From: Caulobacteraceae bacterium UBA5005
GTDB lineage: Bacteria; Pseudomonadota; Alphaproteobacteria; Caulobacterales; Caulobacteraceae
Length of the DNA stretch: 10,832 nucleotides
Assembly (NCBI GenBank): GCA_002398405.1
Contig: DGYN01000140.1
Coordinates: 1 to 10,832 of the forward strand
Direction: 5' to 3'
The notes under the pieces: model-generated
Databases searched by the model: none
What the model was told of the DNA's origin: nothing
The model's input: the letters and a program-made list of their open reading frames with translations, nothing else
Translations under genes and position numbers: made by a program
Shown here: in pieces, positions 4,712-10,832 of the stretch
How positions within the stretch are numbered: the first letter of the stretch is position 1
Layout of the letters: each line of letters begins with the position of its first letter

Positions 4712-5479
4712 ATGGGTGAGTTGTTCGACCTGACCGGCAAGGTGGCCATCGTCACGGGGTCTTCCCGCGGCATCGGCCGGGCGATCGCCGAGCGGCTCGC
4801 CGAACATGGGGCCAAGGTGGTGATCTCGTCCCGCAAGGCCGACGCCTGCCAGGAGGTCGCCGACGGCATCAACGCCAAGTACGGGGCGGGCAAGGCCATC
4901 GTGGTCGCGGCCAATATCTCGTCCAAGGACGCGCTGCAGAACCTGGTGGATGAGACCAAGGAAAAGCTCGGGACCGTCGATATCCTGGTCTGTAACGCCG
5001 CCAGCAATCCCTACTACGGCCCGATGAGCGGCATCAGCGACGATCAGTTCCGCAAGGTCCTGGACAACAACATCATCAGCCAGCACTGGCTGATCCAGAT
5101 GTGCCTGCCCGATATGATCGCGCAGAAGGACGGGGCGATCATCATCATCTCCTCGATCGGCGGCATTCGCGGCACCAGCGTGATCGGGGCCTACAACATC
5201 TCCAAGGCGGCGGACTTCATGCTGGCCAGAAACCTCGCCCAGGAGGTCGGCAAACATAATATCCGCATCAACTGCATCGCGCCGGGCCTGGTGAAAACCG
5301 ACTTCGCCCGCGCTCTCTGGGACACCCCCGAGGCCGAGGAAAAGTCGATCAGCTACAACCCCATGCAGCGCCTGGGCGTGCCGGACGATATCGCCGGCGG
5401 CGCGGTGTTCCTGGCGTCTCGCGCCGGATCGTGGGTCAACGGCCACGGCCTGGTGATCGACGGCGGGACGGTCGCCTAG
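4712..5479 (+). CDS. SDR family NAD(P)-dependent oxidoreductase, DHRS4-like
   Basis: This is a classical short-chain dehydrogenase/reductase of 255 aa, a soluble Rossmann-fold enzyme reducing carbonyls or oxidising alcohols. Visible motifs are the cofactor loop TGSSRGIG (15-22), VCNAASNP (93-100), the active-site Asn region DNN (118-120), catalytic Ser148, YNISK (Tyr161, Lys165), APGLVKTDF (190-198) and the C-terminal VIDGG. Arg41 after the second beta strand (SSRK) favours NADP(H). NAASNPYYG and PGLVKTDFARALW resemble the DHRS4 peroxisomal carbonyl/retinal reductase branch, but the substrate is unknown. The start is ATG at 4712 with GAGG at 4700-4703. The gene is monocistronic, preceded by a TetR-type palindrome (4686-4701) that hints at acyl-CoA or ligand-responsive control. 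Its TAG shares a CTAG with the convergent gene at 5476. Confidence 0.93.
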   Translation: MGELFDLTGKVAIVTGSSRGIGRAIAERLAEHGAKVVISSRKADACQEVADGINAKYGAGKAIVVAANISSKDALQNLVDETKEKLGTVDILVCNAASNPYYGPMSGISDDQFRKVLDNNIISQHWLIQMCLPDMIAQKDGAIIIISSIGGIRGTSVIGAYNISKAADFMLARNLAQEVGKHNIRINCIAPGLVKTDFARALWDTPEAEEKSISYNPMQRLGVPDDIAGGAVFLASRAGSWVNGHGLVIDGGTVA

Positions 5480-5850
5480 GGCTGCACTACGGGCAGCGCC
5501 AGGAGCTGGGCCTGCGATAGGGTAAGCTTGGCCTGGCCGTCCTCGAAGCGGACATTGGCGCCGGGGACCGCCCGCTGTTTGCCGTCCGCGGCGTCAATCA
5601 GGACGACATTGACCCGGCCGTCCGGCATTCGGACCACCTCGAAGACCCGTCCGGCGCTCTGGCCGTCTGCGGACATGACCGGCAGGCCCGCGGCAAGCGC
5701 CGCGACAGCGGCGGCGGGGCTGGCCTTGCTTTCGGCCGAGACCGCTTGATCGGGCAGGGCCGGTTTGGCGGTTATGCGGCCCTTGGACTGCTGGGAATAG
5801 GCCGGTCCAGCAGCAAGGGCGGCAATCAGGACGAACGGAAGCACGCGCAT
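5476..5850 (-). CDS. Exported PRC-barrel-like small protein
   Basis: The 124-aa product begins with a clear Sec signal peptide (MRVLPFVLIAALAAGPAYS, cleavage near AYS-QQ). An Ala/Ser-rich linker follows to about residue 54. The C-terminal part, about 55-120 (GLPVMSADGQSAGRVFEVVR, VVLIDAADGK, VPGANVRFEDGQAKL), alternates like a beta-rich PRC-barrel module, in which a property plus G-x-V pattern precedes 'V-x-L-S-x-A-Q-L'. Function is unknown; exported PRC-barrel proteins of this type are common in Caulobacterales. The start is firm: AAGGAG (5858-5863) sits 7 nt before the ATG. It follows the aminotransferase by 38 nt on the same strand and may be co-transcribed, though a functional link is not apparent. 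Its TAG overlaps the SDR stop by 4 bp (CTAG). Confidence 0.8.
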   Translation of the reverse strand: MRVLPFVLIAALAAGPAYSQQSKGRITAKPALPDQAVSAESKASPAAAVAALAAGLPVMSADGQSAGRVFEVVRMPDGRVNVVLIDAADGKQRAVPGANVRFEDGQAKLTLSQAQLLALPVVQP

Positions 5851-5888
5851 GAGGCTTCTCCTTCGCAGGGATAAACGCGTCCCTCGCC

Positions 5889-7055
5889 CTAGCGGTTGCG
5901 GAAGAGGTCCCGCGCCTTCGCCAACCGCCGCGCGCCCTCGTCCAGGGTCTCGTCCTTCTTGGCGAAACAGAGGCGGATCATCGAGGTGACCGCGTCGGCC
6001 TCATAGACCGACGACAGCGGAATGGCGGCGATACCGGCTTCCTTGACCGCACGCAGGCAGAACTCCCGGTCGTTCATGGCGATGCCGGAGGCGGCGAGGT
6101 CGACGTTGAGGAAGTAGGTCCCCTGGCAGTCGAGGACCACAAAGCCTTCCTTTTCCAGGCTGGCCTTCAACCGGTCGCGGGAACGGGCCAGGGTCTTGGG
6201 CATGGCCGAAAACCAGTCCTCGCAGTTGGCCAGGCCGTAGGCGACCGCGTGCTGCAGGTTCGGCGGGGTGGTGAAGGTTATGTACTGGTGAGCCCTGGCC
6301 AGGATGGCGGAGAGTTCGGGCCCGGCGATCAGCCAGCCGACCTTCCAGCCGGTCAGGGCGAAGAGCTTGCCGGCCGAGCCGATCTTTACGCAGCGCTCGG
6401 CCATGCCGGGATAGGCGAGCAGGGGCCGGTGCACGGCGCCGGGGGCAAATACAGTGCCCTCCCAGACCTCGTCGCACAGGGCGACGGCGCCGTGGCGCAC
6501 GCAGAATTCGGCGATCAGGGAGAGTTCGGCCTCGCCGAAGATGACGCCGGTGGGATTGTTCGGGGTGTTGACGATGACGACCCGGGTCTTGTCGCTGAAA
6601 GCCGCCTCGAGCATTTCCCGGTCGAAGCCCCAGCCGGGGGGCTTGAGGTTCACCAGCTTGATCACCCCGCCGGCCAGCTTCACCAGCGGCGCATAGGCGT
6701 CATAGAGCGGCTGGAACATCACCACCTCGTCCCCGGGCTCAAGGAGGGCGAGGAGGGCGGAGGCGACCGCCTCGGTGGCGCCGGAGGTGATGGTCACCTG
6801 GGTCTGCCAGTCGAGGGAAAGACCCTGCCGCTGATAGAAGCCGGCCACGGCTTGGCGCAGTTCCGGCAGGCCCCGCGAGGGCGGGTACTGGTTGTTCAGA
6901 TGGACGACGGCGTAGGCCGCCTTCTCGAGGACGGCGAGCGGGCCGGGCTCGTCGGGAAAGCCTTGGCCCAGGTTGATGGCGTCATGGGCGCGCGCCAGGC
7001 TCGACATCTCATCGAAGATGGTGAGCGCCATGTTCGCAAAGAGGGGATTGACCAT
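5889..7055 (-). CDS. PLP-dependent class I/II aminotransferase (KAT/YbdL-like)
   Basis: This is a fold-type I PLP enzyme of 388 aa, cytosolic, transferring an amino group between an amino acid and a 2-oxo acid. Motifs are INLGQGFPDEPGP (27-39, typical of the kynurenine/methionine aminotransferase branch), QYPPSRGLPELR (56-67), TSGATEA (90-96), NTPNNPTG (163-170), LCDEVWE (193-199), the Schiff-base lysine in SAGK (Lys230) followed by LTGWKVGW, and substrate-carboxylate Arg361 in IRLCFAK. All key residues are present. Specificity between methionine, kynurenine/glutamine and N-succinyl-DAP-like substrates cannot be read from sequence. The start is ATG at 7053-7055 with a weak ribosome-binding site; Met9 is an alternative but would remove family-typical N-terminal residues. 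It is divergent from the PQQ dehydrogenase across 113 bp. Confidence 0.94.
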   Translation of the reverse strand: MVNPLFANMALTIFDEMSSLARAHDAINLGQGFPDEPGPLAVLEKAAYAVVHLNNQYPPSRGLPELRQAVAGFYQRQGLSLDWQTQVTITSGATEAVASALLALLEPGDEVVMFQPLYDAYAPLVKLAGGVIKLVNLKPPGWGFDREMLEAAFSDKTRVVIVNTPNNPTGVIFGEAELSLIAEFCVRHGAVALCDEVWEGTVFAPGAVHRPLLAYPGMAERCVKIGSAGKLFALTGWKVGWLIAGPELSAILARAHQYITFTTPPNLQHAVAYGLANCEDWFSAMPKTLARSRDRLKASLEKEGFVVLDCQGTYFLNVDLAASGIAMNDREFCLRAVKEAGIAAIPLSSVYEADAVTSMIRLCFAKKDETLDEGARRLAKARDLFRNR

Positions 7056-7168
7056 AAGCGTGGCCTATCAGGCGAAGGGCGCCCCGTGCAGCAAAAATTG
7101 CAGGCATGGGTGGCTTGTCCCGCTGCGGCTCATGGCGGACAAAGGTTCAAGGGGGAAAAACAACAACA

Positions 7169-9106
7169 ATGATAAAGATGCTCAAGCCGTTTGCATGCCG
7201 TCCGGTCGCCTCGGCGCTGACCCTGGCGGTCCTGGCCGCCATGTCCTGGTTTACGACCGAAGCCGCCATCGCGCAGAGCCGCGTGGCCGCCGGCCATCCG
7301 GGCGAGGCGCTCTACAAGCAGAAGTGCGCCTCCTGCCACGACAATGCCGAGGCCTTCCGGGCGCCGACCAAGTCGAACCTGGCGGCGATGAGCTTTGAGA
7401 CCATCGATTTCTCCCTGACGGGCGGCAAGATGAAGAACCAGGGCGAGGGCATGACCGCCGCCCAGCGCGTCGACCTGATCAGCTTCCTCACCGGCAAGAG
7501 CCAGGCGACGCTGGAGACCTGGACCAAGGACATGATGTGCGCGGCGAACCGGCGCCCCGTGGACCTTGCGAGCCCCACCATCGTCGGCTTCGGCTACGAC
7601 CACGACAACACTAGGTCCCTGACCGCCAAACAGGCGGGCCTGACCAAGGCGCAGCTTTCGAACATGGAGCTCGCCTGGTCGATCGCCATCCCCGGCGCGA
7701 CCGAAATGCGCTCCCAGCCAGCCGTGGTCGGCAAGACCCTCTTCCTGCCGGTGGCCCAGGCCAGCGCGGTCTATGCGATCGATGTCTCCGACACCGCCAA
7801 GCCCTGCCTGAAATGGGTCTACAAGACGCCGACCGGCGCGCCGCTGCGCACCAGCGCCGCCTATGGGGTGATCGCCGACGGCCGGGGCGTGCTGGTGATC
7901 TCCGGCCTCGACACCACGGTCTATGCCCTGGACGCCAAGACGGGCCGCACGCTTTGGGAGCCGCGCAAGGTCGGGACCTACAGCTGGTCGATGAATACCG
8001 GCACGGCGACGGTGCTGAAGGACCGGCTGATCATCCCGGTTTCCCAGAACGAGATCTCCAACGCCGCCAACAATGCGGTGAAATGCTGCGACAACCACGG
8101 CTACATCGTCTCCCTCGACCCCAGGACCGGCGTCCAGCAGTGGCGCTATGACACCATGGAGGACGCCAAGCCGATCCGTGACCGGGGCGATGGCAAGATG
8201 CTCTATGGCCCGGCCGGGGCGCCGATCTGGAATTCGCCGTCGGTGGATCAGAAGCGCGGCCTGATCTTCTTCGGCACCGGCGAAGCCAACTCCATCAACG
8301 CGCACCACAATACCGACGCCCAGATCGCCATCCGTCTTTCCGACGGCAAGGAAGTCTGGTCGATGCAGGCGACCGCCAACGATGTCTACAACATCGGCTG
8401 CGGGCCAAGGCCCCGCCCGGACCAGCTGAACTGCACCGGAAACACCGTCTTCCGTGACGTGGACTTCGGCGCCTCGACCATCATCGGACGCAAGAAGCGC
8501 GGCGTCGACATCCTCTATGCCGGTCAGAAATCCGGCACGGTCTGGGCCATGCTGCCCGAGACAGGCAAGGTCCTGTGGCGCACCGACCTGGGCACCGGCG
8601 GCGCGCTGGGCGGCATCCACTGGGGCATCGCCTACGACAACGAGACCGTCTACGCGCCGATCACCTCCCCTGGACGCACCATCTCCGGTGAACTCCCCGT
8701 CGACCCCAACATGAAGCATGGGCTTTTCGCGCTCGACGCCAACACCGGGGCCATCAAATGGAGCGCGCCCGCCGCCGCCGACTGCACGGGCGATAGGCAA
8801 CAGCGCATGCCCAATTGCGCGCGCCAGTTCGGCTATTCCACCGCCCCGACCGTGATCGACGGCGCCGTCGTGGTGGCCGGCCTGGACGGCTATATCCAGA
8901 TCTATGACGGCAAGGACGGAAAGAACCTTTGGAAGTACGACACCGCCCGCACCTATCAGGGGATCAACGGCGTCGCCGGCAAGGGCGGGGCCATCGATGC
9001 GGCCTCGATCACCGCGGCGAACGGGCTTCTGATCGTCAACTCGGGTTACGGCCTGTTCGGCCAGGCGCCGGGCAATATGATCCTGGCGTTTCGGCCTAAG
9101 AAATAG
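7169..9106 (+). CDS. Periplasmic cytochrome c / PQQ beta-propeller dehydrogenase, polyvinyl-alcohol-dehydrogenase family
   Basis: This is a predicted periplasmic quinohemoprotein that oxidises an alcohol with PQQ and passes electrons to its own haem c. I start at the ATG at 7169 (645 aa), after AAGGGGGA at 7149-7156 and directly before a basic, hydrophobic signal peptide ending near AAIAQ (about residue 36). The reading frame stays open for 21 codons upstream, to 7106, but that extension looks non-coding. An N-terminal cytochrome c domain has CASCH (53-57) and a candidate axial Met in GKMKNQGEGM (86-95). The propeller spans about 150-645 with blade motifs VYALDAKTGRTLWE, GTVWAMLPETGKVLWR and LFALDANTGAIKW. 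Vicinal Cys306-Cys307 match the pair found in this family and other PQQ dehydrogenases. MMCAANRRPVD and AGLTKAQLSNMELAW match the polyvinyl alcohol dehydrogenase layout. Eight non-haem cysteines could form four disulfides. The true substrate is unknown; no PVA hydrolase or PQQ synthesis genes are present. Confidence 0.9.
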   Translation: MIKMLKPFACRPVASALTLAVLAAMSWFTTEAAIAQSRVAAGHPGEALYKQKCASCHDNAEAFRAPTKSNLAAMSFETIDFSLTGGKMKNQGEGMTAAQRVDLISFLTGKSQATLETWTKDMMCAANRRPVDLASPTIVGFGYDHDNTRSLTAKQAGLTKAQLSNMELAWSIAIPGATEMRSQPAVVGKTLFLPVAQASAVYAIDVSDTAKPCLKWVYKTPTGAPLRTSAAYGVIADGRGVLVISGLDTTVYALDAKTGRTLWEPRKVGTYSWSMNTGTATVLKDRLIIPVSQNEISNAANNAVKCCDNHGYIVSLDPRTGVQQWRYDTMEDAKPIRDRGDGKMLYGPAGAPIWNSPSVDQKRGLIFFGTGEANSINAHHNTDAQIAIRLSDGKEVWSMQATANDVYNIGCGPRPRPDQLNCTGNTVFRDVDFGASTIIGRKKRGVDILYAGQKSGTVWAMLPETGKVLWRTDLGTGGALGGIHWGIAYDNETVYAPITSPGRTISGELPVDPNMKHGLFALDANTGAIKWSAPAAADCTGDRQQRMPNCARQFGYSTAPTVIDGAVVVAGLDGYIQIYDGKDGKNLWKYDTARTYQGINGVAGKGGAIDAASITAANGLLIVNSGYGLFGQAPGNMILAFRPKK

Positions 9107-9115
9107 CTCCCATGC

Positions 9116-9229
9116 CGTCACCCTCGGACTTGTTCCGAGGGCCCACGGCGCGGCCGCAAGGGCGGACACCCTTGAGGAACAGCTCGTGCGGCGGATGAAT
9201 GGGTCCTCGGAACAAGTCCGAGGATGACG
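9116..9229. repeat. Nested 114-bp inverted repeat between convergent genes, possible bidirectional terminator
   Basis: Arms 9116-9145 and 9200-9229 are inverted copies over 30 bp with only two mismatches. Each arm is itself a hairpin: CCTCGGA and TCCGAGG around a 5-nt loop. The 54-nt centre holds further pairing, GCCGCA against TGCGGC and AAGGG against CCCTT. The whole can fold as one long stem or as a multi-branched structure. It fills the gap between the PQQ dehydrogenase stop and the typA stop, and similar CCTCGGACTTGTTCCGAGG elements recur between genes in Caulobacterales (recalled, not searched). No T-tract is seen. Confidence 0.8.
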
Positions 9230-9236
9230 ATCGTGC

Positions 9237-10832
9237 TTACGCGTCTTCGCGGACGCGCTTCTTGCGGAAGGACGGGTTGAGCACCGACTTGCGCAGGCGG
9301 ATCGACTTGGGCGTCACCTCGACCAGTTCGTCTTCTTCGATATAGGCGATGGCCTGTTCGAGAGTCGGACGGCGCGGAGGGGTGAGGCGGACGGCTTCAT
9401 CCTTGCCGGAGGCGCGGACGTTGGTCAGCTGCTTGGCCTTCATCGGATTGACGTCGAGGTCATCGCCCCGGCTGTTCTCGCCGATAATCATGCCCTGGTA
9501 GCACTTCTCGCCGCCGCCCACGAACATGGTGCCGCGCTCTTCCAGGTTCCAAAGGGCGTAGGCCGCGGTCTCGCCGTCGGAGTTGGAGACCAGCACCCCG
9601 TTGCGCCGGCCTTCGATGGCGCCCTTGTAGGGTTCGTAGTGGCTGAAGACGCGGTTCAGGACGCCCGAGCCGCGGGTATCAGTGAGAAACTCGCCCTGGT
9701 AGCCGATCAGGGAGCGCGACGGGGCCTGTAGGGTGATGCGGGTCTTGCCGGCGCCCGACGGGCCCATGTCCTTGAGCTCGGCCTTGCGGGCCGAAAGCTT
9801 TTCGATGACGACGCCGGAATATTCCTCATCGACGTCGATGACCACGTCCTCGATCGGCTCCAGGCGCTTGCCGTCCTCGCCGGTCTGATAGACGACCCGC
9901 GGACGGCTGATGGAAACCTCGAAGCCTTCGCGGCGCATGTTCTCGATGAGGACGCCGAGCTGCAGTTCGCCGCGGCCCGCCACTTCATAGGCGTCCGATC
10001 CCGGCGCTTCCGAAACCTTGATGGCGACATTGCTCTCGGCTTCGCGCAGCAGGCGGTCGCGGATCACCCGGCTTTGCACCTTGTCACCCTCGCGCCCGGC
10101 GAGGGGGGAATCGTTCACCGCCACGGTCATGGAGATGGTCGGCGGATCGATGGGCTGGGCCGGAAGGGCCTCGTTGACCTCTATGGCGCAGAGGGTGTCG
10201 GCGACAGTGGCCTTGGACAGGCCCGCGATGGCGACGATGTCTCCGGCGTCGGAGTGATCGATCGGCTGGCGCTTCAGGCCGCGAAAGGCCAGGACCTTGG
10301 TGATGCGGCCGCGCTCGATTTCCTTGCCGTGACGGTCAAGGGCCTTGATCGGGGTGCCCGGCAGAGCCTTGCCGCTTTCGATACGGCCGGTCAGCAGGCG
10401 GCCGAGGAACGGATCGCTTTCGATCAGCACCGACAGCATCTGGAAGGGCTCGTCCTTGCGCGGCTCCGCCTTAGGGCTGGGAACGTGTTTGACGATGAGG
10501 TCGAAGAGGGGAGCCAGGGTGTCCGACGGCTTGCTCATGTCCAGCGTCGCCCAGCCGTTCTTGCCGGACGCATAGATGTGCGGGAAGTCGAGCTGTTCGT
10601 CGGTGGCGCCCATGGCGTCGAAAAGGTCGAAGGCGGCGTTCAGGACCTTGTCCGGATCGGCGTGCGGCCGGTCGACCTTGTTCAGGCAGACGATCGGGCG
10701 AAGGCCCATCTTCAAGGCCTTGCCGAGCACGAACTTAGTCTGGGGCATGACGCCCTCTTCGGCGTCGACCAGGAGGACGCAGCCGTCGACCATGCCGAGG
10801 ATCCGTTCCACCTCGCCGCCGAAGTCGGCGTG
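9237..10832 (-). CDS. typA: Translational GTPase TypA/BipA, 5' end beyond the window
   Basis: TypA is a ribosome-binding GTPase of the EF-G/LepA group, involved in ribosome assembly and stress or cold adaptation. The window shows 531 codons. The reading frame is open to the window edge and the first visible residues, HADFGGEVERILGMVDG, include the His of the G3 motif DTPGH; roughly 75 N-terminal residues with G1 and G2 are outside. A GTG at 10809-10811 is the internal Val of GGEVERI, not a start. Visible next are VDAEEGVMPQTKFV, the G4 NKVD (visible residues 51-54), a G5-like ASGKNGW, beta-barrel domain II (ESDPFLGRLLTGRIESG), EF-G-like domains III/V (GRGELQLGVLIENMRREGFE, VVIDVDEEYSGVVIEKLSAR) and the TypA-specific C-terminal domain (MFVGGGEKCYQGMIIGENSR, VNPMKAKQLTNVRASGKDE). 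The stop is TAA at 9237, 7 nt from the palindrome. The visible part is intact with no frameshift. Confidence 0.98.
   Translation of the reverse strand, partial: HADFGGEVERILGMVDGCVLLVDAEEGVMPQTKFVLGKALKMGLRPIVCLNKVDRPHADPDKVLNAAFDLFDAMGATDEQLDFPHIYASGKNGWATLDMSKPSDTLAPLFDLIVKHVPSPKAEPRKDEPFQMLSVLIESDPFLGRLLTGRIESGKALPGTPIKALDRHGKEIERGRITKVLAFRGLKRQPIDHSDAGDIVAIAGLSKATVADTLCAIEVNEALPAQPIDPPTISMTVAVNDSPLAGREGDKVQSRVIRDRLLREAESNVAIKVSEAPGSDAYEVAGRGELQLGVLIENMRREGFEVSISRPRVVYQTGEDGKRLEPIEDVVIDVDEEYSGVVIEKLSARKAELKDMGPSGAGKTRITLQAPSRSLIGYQGEFLTDTRGSGVLNRVFSHYEPYKGAIEGRRNGVLVSNSDGETAAYALWNLEERGTMFVGGGEKCYQGMIIGENSRGDDLDVNPMKAKQLTNVRASGKDEAVRLTPPRRPTLEQAIAYIEEDELVEVTPKSIRLRKSVLNPSFRKKRVREDA

Noticed and set aside
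4325..5446. A 373-codon open frame antisense to the SDR and the small basic protein
   Set aside because: It spans two genes with clear family motifs or coupling on the plus strand and shows only shadow-like composition.
7130..9169. A 679-codon open frame antisense to the PQQ dehydrogenase
   Set aside because: It mirrors the codon phase of a GC-rich gene, has no recognisable motif, and its Gly/Asp/Val/Arg-heavy composition is typical of an antisense shadow. The plus-strand frame has a complete domain structure.
1..10832. Defence island, prophage, insertion sequence or CRISPR array
   Set aside because: No nuclease, toxin-antitoxin, integrase or transposase motif and no regularly spaced repeats were found; nearly every gene fits a known chromosomal family.

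Overview
The window looks like chromosomal DNA from a high-GC alphaproteobacterium, most likely Caulobacterales (Caulobacter/Phenylobacterium-like). The evidence is a GapR/DUF2312 nucleoid protein (a family essentially confined to Alphaproteobacteria), a 41-residue zinc-free L36 of the alphaproteobacterial type, and intergenic palindromes of a style common in that order. Assignment to a genus is inference. No tRNA, rRNA, CRISPR array, insertion sequence, phage gene or recognisable defence locus is visible.

Layout. 1-69 is a repeat-like intergenic tail. 70-1314 (-) is an exported MltB-type lytic transglycosylase. Divergent from it, 1382-1546 (+) is a 54-residue four-cysteine 'oxidoreductase-like' protein. 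Its stop overlaps that of 1543-2313 (-), a membrane di-iron fatty acid hydroxylase, which sits 3 nt behind 2317-3027 (-), a FeeM-type N-acyl amino acid synthase-like acyltransferase. A sigma70-like promoter at 3051-3079 drives rpmJ (3119-3244, +). rpmJ and folE (3377-3955, -) converge on a 130-bp spacer filled by two 41-nt hairpins. gapR (4081-4347, +) has a perfect DnaA box upstream and overlaps a small basic protein of unknown function (4337-4636, +). A DHRS4-like SDR (4712-5479, +) has a TetR/PsrA-like palindrome before its start and ends in overlap with an exported PRC-barrel-like protein (5476-5850, -). That protein lies behind a class I/II aminotransferase (5889-7055, -). Divergent from the aminotransferase is a periplasmic cytochrome c / PQQ-propeller dehydrogenase of the polyvinyl-alcohol-dehydrogenase family (7169-9106, +). 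It converges across a nested 114-bp palindrome on typA/bipA (9237-10832, -), whose 5' end lies outside the window.

How it works together. Most of this is housekeeping: cell wall (transglycosylase), translation (L36, TypA), folate/pterin (FolE) and chromosome topology (GapR). The part that looks most like a small dedicated pathway is the acyltransferase-hydroxylase pair at 1543-3027, which by analogy with OlsB/OlsE or FeeM systems could make a hydroxylated N-acyl amino acid lipid or signal. The PQQ dehydrogenase is a stand-alone periplasmic oxidation module with its own cytochrome; no PQQ biosynthesis genes are here. Each of the four convergent junctions is either a 4-bp stop-codon overlap or a hairpin repeat.
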